Positions 59,139 through 64,000 of a DNA stretch of 64,000 bases are shown in pieces. The notes beneath the pieces are model-generated. The model saw nothing but the letters and a program-made list of their open reading frames with translations. It was not told where the DNA came from and did not search any database. Within the stretch, counting starts at the first letter, position 1, and every line of letters begins with the position of its first letter. This stretch comes from Acuticoccus sp. MNP-M23. Lineage in GTDB: Bacteria > Pseudomonadota > Alphaproteobacteria > Rhizobiales > Amorphaceae. The stretch is taken from positions 3,526,501-3,590,500 of the forward strand of contig NZ_CP133480.1 of the NCBI RefSeq assembly GCF_031195445.1, given 5' to 3'. Made by a program: the position numbers and the translations under genes.

Positions 59139-61220
59139 ATGAACGCGCCGGTCCGCCACCGCTCTGCCTGCCCGCACGATTGCCCCTCCACCTGCGCCCT
59201 TGAGATTGAGGTGGCAGATGGGCGGATCGGGCGCGTGCGCGGGTCCGCCGCCAACGATTATACCGCCGGCGTCATCTGCGCGAAGGTGGCGCGCTATGCC
59301 GAACGGGTGAACAATCCGGACCGGCTCCTGACGCCGCTATTGCGCACCGGCCCCAAGGGCGGCAACGATTTCCGCCAGATCGGCTGGGACGAGGCGCTGG
59401 ACCGGATTGCCGAGGCGCTGCTGGCGGCCGAAGCGAGCCATGGCGCCGAAGCCGTCTGGCCCTACCACTACGCCGGCACGATGGGGCTTGTGCAGCGCGA
59501 TGGCATCCACCGCCTGCGCCACGCCAAGGGCTATTCGCGGCAGTACGACACCATCTGCACCAACATGGCCTGGGCGGGCTTCGTTGCCGGCACGGGCAAG
59601 CTGGCCGGTGTCGATCCGCGCGAGATGCGGGTGACGGATTGCCTCGTGATCTGGGGCACCAATGCGGTGGCCACGCAGGTCAACGTGATGACCCACGCGA
59701 TTGCCGCCCGCAAGAACCGCAGCGCGAAGATTGTGGTGGTGGACGTCTACCACAACGACACGACGCGGCAGGCCGACATGGCGTTGATCCTGCGGCCGGG
59801 CACCGACGCGGCACTGGCCTGCGCGGTGATGCACATTGCCTTCCGCGATGGCTATGCCGACCGCGCCTATATGGACAGGTTCACCGACGATCCGGCTGGG
59901 CTTGAGGCGCACCTGGTCAGTCGGACGCCTGAATGGGCGGCGGGGATCACCGGGCTGGGGGTGGACGAGATCGAGGCCTTTGCGGCGCTGGTGGGTCGCA
60001 CGGCGCGCACGTATTTTCGCCTCGGTTACGGGTTCACCCGGTCCCGCAACGGGACCACGGCAATGCACGCGGCGCTTTCGATCCCCACGGTGCTGGGGAG
60101 CTGGCAGCACGAGGGCGGCGGCGCCTTCCACAACAACGGCGCGATCTACAAGCTCGACAAGAGCATGATCGAGGGGCAGGACATGCGCGACCCGGCCGTG
60201 CGCCAGCTCGACCAGTCGCGCATTGGTGCGGTCCTGTGCGGGGATGCCGACGCGCTGGCGGGCGGGCCGCCGGTGAAGGCGCTGTGGGTTCAGAACACCA
60301 ACCCCATGGTGGTGGCGCCGGAACAGGCACGCGTTCGCGAGGGCTTTGCGCGCGACGACCTGTTTGTTGCCGTGCACGAGCAGGTGATGACCGAAACGGC
60401 GCGGATGGCTGACATCGTCTTGCCGGCGACGATGTTTGTGGAGCACGATGATATCTACCGCGGCGGTGGGCACCAGCATGTGCTGATCGGCCCGAAGCTG
60501 GTCGAGGCGCCGGGCGAGTGCCGGGAGAACCACTGGGTCAACACCGAGATTGCGCGGCGGGTGGGCGCGACCCATCCGGGCTTCGAGATGAGCGCACGCG
60601 AGCATGTGGACTGGCTGGTGGACGCTTCAGGTCTGGACGGGGAGGCGCTGTGGCTCGAAGGGTTCGTCGACCTGCAGCCGCCTTTTGCCGAAGCGCATTT
60701 TCTGGACGGGTTCGGTTATGCGGACGGGCGTTTTCGCTTCAGTCCGGACTGGGGGGCGGTGCCGACGGGGGGCAGCGTTGCCATGGGGCCGGTTGCAGCG
60801 ATGCCGCGTTTTCCGGACCAGTGGGACGTGACCGAAGGGGCGAGTGCTGCCGAGCCCTACCGGCTGGTGACGGCACCGGCCCGCTCCTTCCTCAATTCGA
60901 GCTTCAACGAGACCGAGGGTTCGCGCAGGAAAGAGGGGGCGCCGCTTGTGCTGGTCCACCCAGAAGACGCCGCGGCCGAAGGTATCGACGATGGCATGGC
61001 CGTGACGCTGGCCAACCACCGGGGCGCGGTAACGCTGACCGCGCGGCTGTTTGACGGTGTGCAGCGCGGCACGGTGGTTTCAGAAGGCCTGTTCCAGAAT
61101 GCCGACTTTGCGGGCGGGAAGGGGATCAACACGCTGATCGGGGCGGACCCTGTTGCGCCGCACGGCGGGGCCGCATTTCACGACAGCCGCGTCAGCCTTC
61201 GTCCGGCAGTGGCGGGCTGA
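59139..61220 (+). CDS. Molybdopterin-containing oxidoreductase
   Basis: A 693-residue oxidoreductase of the DMSO reductase superfamily. The N-terminal [4Fe-4S] motif is CPHDCPSTC (Cys11, 15, 19) with the fourth Cys47 in GVICAK. The molybdenum domain has the probable Mo-ligating Cys in YDTICTNMAW, the pterin-binding stretches VIWGTNAVATQVNVMTH and QNTNPMVVAPEQ, and the C-terminal cap with LVTAPARSFLNSSF and NHRGAVTLTARL. No signal peptide or Tat motif is seen, so it is probably cytoplasmic. The partner electron-transfer subunits are not encoded nearby. Its 3' end overlaps the convergent purN by 29 bases. Confidence 0.9.
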   Translation: MNAPVRHRSACPHDCPSTCALEIEVADGRIGRVRGSAANDYTAGVICAKVARYAERVNNPDRLLTPLLRTGPKGGNDFRQIGWDEALDRIAEALLAAEASHGAEAVWPYHYAGTMGLVQRDGIHRLRHAKGYSRQYDTICTNMAWAGFVAGTGKLAGVDPREMRVTDCLVIWGTNAVATQVNVMTHAIAARKNRSAKIVVVDVYHNDTTRQADMALILRPGTDAALACAVMHIAFRDGYADRAYMDRFTDDPAGLEAHLVSRTPEWAAGITGLGVDEIEAFAALVGRTARTYFRLGYGFTRSRNGTTAMHAALSIPTVLGSWQHEGGGAFHNNGAIYKLDKSMIEGQDMRDPAVRQLDQSRIGAVLCGDADALAGGPPVKALWVQNTNPMVVAPEQARVREGFARDDLFVAVHEQVMTETARMADIVLPATMFVEHDDIYRGGGHQHVLIGPKLVEAPGECRENHWVNTEIARRVGATHPGFEMSAREHVDWLVDASGLDGEALWLEGFVDLQPPFAEAHFLDGFGYADGRFRFSPDWGAVPTGGSVAMGPVAAMPRFPDQWDVTEGASAAEPYRLVTAPARSFLNSSFNETEGSRRKEGAPLVLVHPEDAAAEGIDDGMAVTLANHRGAVTLTARLFDGVQRGTVVSEGLFQNADFAGGKGINTLIGADPVAPHGGAAFHDSRVSLRPAVAG

Positions 61221-61821
61221 ACAGGGTTTTGCCGTAGTCGGTTGCCTCGCGCGGCATCAGGTGCTGGGCGAGCGCGGCGGGGTAGAGCCTGTGTTCGGCG
61301 GCAAGCGTCCGCGCGGCGAGGGTTTCGGGCGTGTCGTCGGGCCGCACGGCGACAGCGGCCTGGGCGAGGATCGGGCCGTCGTCCAGCTCTTCGGTCACGA
61401 TGTGGACGGTAATTCCGGCAATCTTGGCACCGGCGGCAAGCGCGCGGGCGTGGGTGTCGAGCCCCCGGAATGCTGGCAGCAGCGACGGGTGAATGTTGAG
61501 AATGGCGTCCACCCAGGCAGCGACGAAGGTGCCCGACAGGATGCGCATGAAGCCGGCGAGACAGATAAGCTCGGCGCCTGACGCGCGGACCGCCTTGTCG
61601 AGCGCGGCCTCGAAGGTGGCACGGTCGCCATAGGCCTTGCGGTCGACCACCGCCACGGGGATGCCGGCATTGGCGGCATGGGCAAGGCCGCCGGCCTCCG
61701 GCTTGTCGGTGGCGGCAAGGACGATGGTGGCCGGAAAGTCCGGCGCGGCACAGGCGTCGATCAGCGATTTGAGATTGCTGCCGCGACCCGAAAAGAGCAC
61801 GGCGATGGGTGTCTTCATCAT
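61192..61821 (-). CDS. purN: Phosphoribosylglycinamide formyltransferase PurN
   Basis: A 209-residue GAR transformylase using 10-formyl-THF in purine synthesis. VLFSGRGSNLKSLIDA, the catalytic Asn/His segment LNIHPSLLPAFRGLDTH, and EELDDGPILAQ are the family signatures. The ATG at 61821 overlaps the purM stop. A second Met at 61818 is an alternative. The stop lies 29 bases inside the 3' end of the convergent molybdopterin gene. Confidence 0.96.
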   Translation of the reverse strand: MMKTPIAVLFSGRGSNLKSLIDACAAPDFPATIVLAATDKPEAGGLAHAANAGIPVAVVDRKAYGDRATFEAALDKAVRASGAELICLAGFMRILSGTFVAAWVDAILNIHPSLLPAFRGLDTHARALAAGAKIAGITVHIVTEELDDGPILAQAAVAVRPDDTPETLAARTLAAEHRLYPAALAQHLMPREATDYGKTLFSPPLPDEG

Positions 61822-62864
61822 CCGATCTGGCAACGCTCTGCCCCGTCCTCGCACCCAATCAGCGTGCCGATGATGGCAGGCCACTCGCCCTCGTCCTGCA
61901 AGGTCAGCGCAATGGCGGCAGCGTCCGCCTCTGCCACGGCAATCACGAGGCCGACGCCGCAGTTGAACGTGGCTTCCATGGTTGCATCCGACAGGCTGGC
62001 GCTCTTTTGCAGGAACGCCATGACGGGGTTGGCGGGAAGGGCGCGGCGATCGATTTTTGCGGCAAGCCCGTCCGGCAGGATGCGGGGGATATTGCCGGTG
62101 AGGCCGCCGCCGGTGATGTGCGCAACGGCCTTGATGGATGCGCCGTGGGACTTGAGCGCCGCCAGCACCGGGCGAACATAGATGCGGGTGGGCGCAAGGA
62201 GCGCTTCGCCGAGCGTTCCGCCCTCGAAGGGCGCGGCCATATCCCATCCGTTGTCGGCGGCCAGCTTGCGGATGAGGGAATAACCGTTGGAGTGGGCGCC
62301 GCTGGACGCCAGGCCGATCAGAACGTCGCCCTCCGCCAGAGTGTCGCGGGGGAGGACTTCGTCCCGTTTGACGGCGCCGACGGAGAAGCCGGCAAGATCG
62401 TAATCGCCCTTGGCATAATGGCCGGGCATTTCCGCCGTTTCGCCGCCGATGAGGGCGCAGCCGGCGTCCTTGCAGCCGGCGGCTATGCTCTCGACCACGG
62501 TGGCCGCGGCGGCAACGTCCAGCGCGCCGGTGGCGTAATAGTCGAGGAAGAAGAGCGGTTCGGCGCCCTGTGCGAGAATGTCGTTGACGCACATGGCCAC
62601 AAGGTCGATGCCGATGCCCTCATGGCGGCCAAGGTCGGTGGCAAGGCGCAGCTTGGTGCCGACCCCGTCCGTTGACGCAATGAGGAGCGAGCCTTCGTGC
62701 CCGGCTGCACCAAGGTCGAACGCAGCGCCGAAGCCGCCGAGGGCGGGCAGGGCGCCGGCGCGCTGGGTGGCCGCGGCGGCGGGCGTGATGCGATCGACAA
62801 GCCTGTCACCGGCGGCAACGTCGACACCGGCCTCGGCGTAGGCCTTGAGGGGATCTTGAGACAT
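61818..62864 (-). CDS. purM: Phosphoribosylformylglycinamidine cyclo-ligase PurM
   Basis: A 348-residue AIR synthetase, an ATP-dependent enzyme that closes the imidazole ring in purine synthesis. GVGTKLRLATDLGRHEGIGI, then FLDYYATGALDV, ETAEMPGHYAKGDYDLAGFS and GLTGNIPRILPDG are the typical motifs. It is coupled to purN by a 4-bp overlap, the usual purMN order. It is divergent from hdaA, with a 177-base gap. Confidence 0.96.
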   Translation of the reverse strand: MSQDPLKAYAEAGVDVAAGDRLVDRITPAAAATQRAGALPALGGFGAAFDLGAAGHEGSLLIASTDGVGTKLRLATDLGRHEGIGIDLVAMCVNDILAQGAEPLFFLDYYATGALDVAAAATVVESIAAGCKDAGCALIGGETAEMPGHYAKGDYDLAGFSVGAVKRDEVLPRDTLAEGDVLIGLASSGAHSNGYSLIRKLAADNGWDMAAPFEGGTLGEALLAPTRIYVRPVLAALKSHGASIKAVAHITGGGLTGNIPRILPDGLAAKIDRRALPANPVMAFLQKSASLSDATMEATFNCGVGLVIAVAEADAAAIALTLQDEGEWPAIIGTLIGCEDGAERCQIG

Positions 62865-63041
62865 AATTGTTCCTGCGGATTGTCACTCCCTTGCCAGTTT
62901 GGGGCGCGCTTTGGAAGCGCTGTCCACAGGCGATCCCGTGTTGAGGTGGGTAAAGCGGGTGTCACCGCAATGCGATGCGCACGCCTTGGCAGCGCGCTCT
63001 ATGGTCAGCTGGTCGCGCCCCGGCGGTGAGCGGAGAGTTTG

Positions 63042-63707
63042 ATGGAACAGCTTGTGCTGGATCTCGGCATGGTGGATGCGCCGCCGCACACGGTGGTGTC
63101 GCAGTCCAACGAGGCCGCGTATTCGCTGCTGTCGAAGTGGCCGAGCTGGCCCAACCCCATCGTTCTGGTGACGGGGCCGGACGGGTCCGGCAAGAGCCAT
63201 CTCGCCCGCCGCTTTGCTGAAACTGCCGACGTTGCCGTGGTGAATGGCGCGGCACTATGCGCCGACGATGCGCTGACGCTGGCCGAGGCCACCGTAGTGG
63301 TGGACGATGCGGACGTTGCGGCAGACCGGGCGCTGTTCCACCTCATCAATGCGGTGCGCAATGCGGGCGGGACGATGCTGCTGACGGCCTCGCGCCGCCC
63401 GGTGGGGGGCTTGCGCGATCTCGACTCCCGCCTGCGCGCCTTCCCGGAGGTGGCGCTTGAGCCGCCGGACGATGCGCTGATCCGCCGGGTCATGATCGAT
63501 GCGTTCCAGCGCCGCCAGTTGCCGGCGGAAAGTGCCGTCCTCGATTTCCTGATGGCGCGGATGGAGCGGACGCTTCACGATGCGATGCACTGGGTGGATG
63601 CGCTGGACAAGAAAGGGCTTGCGGAAAAGCGCGGGCTGACCCGGCCGCTGGCAGCGAGGCTTTTGCAGTCGGCTGGCGGTTCCGCTGCGGATGAGAGTGT
63701 GCCATAG
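63042..63707 (+). CDS. DnaA regulatory inactivator HdaA-like protein
   Basis: A 221-residue AAA+ protein of the DnaA/Hda family. The N-terminal MEQLVLDLG matches the sliding-clamp-binding motif of Hda/HdaA. A P-loop GPDGSGKS (45-52) and Walker B VVVDDAD follow, then the sensor and lid regions. The family inactivates DnaA-ATP after initiation with the clamp; in Caulobacter this is essential for replication control. The start ATG at 63042 has GGAGAG upstream. Its position next to ppk is conserved in Rhizobiales. Walker B and clamp motif support an active form. Confidence 0.88.
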   Translation: MEQLVLDLGMVDAPPHTVVSQSNEAAYSLLSKWPSWPNPIVLVTGPDGSGKSHLARRFAETADVAVVNGAALCADDALTLAEATVVVDDADVAADRALFHLINAVRNAGGTMLLTASRRPVGGLRDLDSRLRAFPEVALEPPDDALIRRVMIDAFQRRQLPAESAVLDFLMARMERTLHDAMHWVDALDKKGLAEKRGLTRPLAARLLQSAGGSAADESVP

Positions 63708-63746
63708 GCCCGGACGACCGCCGCCGAGAGAGGGATTCTGAAGGCA

Positions 63747-64000
63747 ATGGCCGCCGATTCCGTGAAGACCGATGCGTCCGCGCATTCGACCGAAGCGAAT
63801 GAGGGGCTGCGCACCAGTCCCGAGCGTTTCATCAACCGCGAGCTTTCCTGGCTCTCCTTCAACGAACGGGTTCTGGAGGAGGCGGCGAATCCGCACCACC
63901 CGCTTCTGGAGCGGCTGCGTTTCCTCTCGATTTCCGCCAACAATCTTGATGAATTTCTGATGGTCCGCGTTGCCGGCCTGATTGCGCAGCAGCGCGCCAG
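63747..64000 (+). CDS. ppk: Polyphosphate kinase, N-terminal part (cut by window end)
   Basis: The first 84 codons of a polyphosphate kinase (Ppk1). [20 protein letters not shown], then [20 protein letters not shown] and [11 protein letters not shown] are the highly conserved N-terminal domain of the family. The start ATG at 63747 has AAGG upstream. The reading frame stays open to the end of the window. The predicted adjacency to hdaA fits known Rhizobiales synteny. Confidence 0.93.
   Translation, partial: MAADSVKTDASAHSTEANEGLRTSPERFINRELSWLSFNERVLEEAANPHHPLLERLRFLSISANNLDEFLMVRVAGLIAQQRA

Overview
The window is a GC-rich, densely packed chromosomal segment from an alphaproteobacterium, most likely of the order Hyphomicrobiales (Rhizobiales). 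The assignment rests on gene content and order: a ccmI-ccmE-ccmF-ccmH cluster (the rhizobial cycHJKL arrangement) followed by a DegP protease, a FeuP/FeuQ-like two-component pair and glnE; a PopZ-like polar organiser; a PleC-like PAS histidine kinase; and an HdaA-like DnaA regulator next to ppk with purM/purN. The genus cannot be named from this sequence. No rRNA, tRNA, CRISPR array or intact mobile element was seen.

Layout. 1-9.6 kb: the end of a gamma-glutamyltransferase, a tyrosine-phosphatase-like protein, a half-size ABC exporter coupled to a thiolase, a tiny membrane protein, serB and miaA back to back, then ilvB, a DUF167 gene and ilvN. A branched-chain leader peptide and an attenuator precede ilvB. 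10.1-14 kb is the one visibly accessory stretch: a 31-bp tandem repeat, two PRC-barrel-like secreted paralogues flanking an AT-rich orphan gene, a lone RHH-type antitoxin with its own promoter and operator, a large perfect inverted repeat, and the wreck of an IS5-type transposase. 14-20.3 kb: tautomerase, LysR regulator, VOC protein, MgtE, EutBC and a small cupredoxin. 20.4-28.5 kb: a GntR regulator, a PLP trans-sulfuration-type enzyme and a complete sugar-type ABC importer as one coupled operon, then an SDR and a PfkB kinase. 28.7-43.3 kb: the PopZ-like protein, cytochrome c maturation, DegP, FeuPQ-like pair, GlnE and the PleC-like kinase. 43.4-54.8 kb: PepN, an FkbM methyltransferase, glutaryl-CoA dehydrogenase and a four-gene peptide ABC importer. 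54.9-64 kb: gatCA, a degenerate EAL protein, a MoxR ATPase, a GNAT protein, a molybdopterin oxidoreductase, purMN, hdaA and the start of ppk.

Many operons are translationally coupled by 4-bp start/stop overlaps (ABC exporter with thiolase, DUF167/ilvN, the sugar ABC genes, ccmIE, ccmFH, FeuQ/glnE, gatCA, purMN). Coding strands are often only a few bases apart or overlap at convergent ends. The best candidates for new biology are the ilvB attenuator with the DUF167 gene inside the ilv operon, the 10-14 kb accessory island, and the putative operators in front of the two ABC importer operons.
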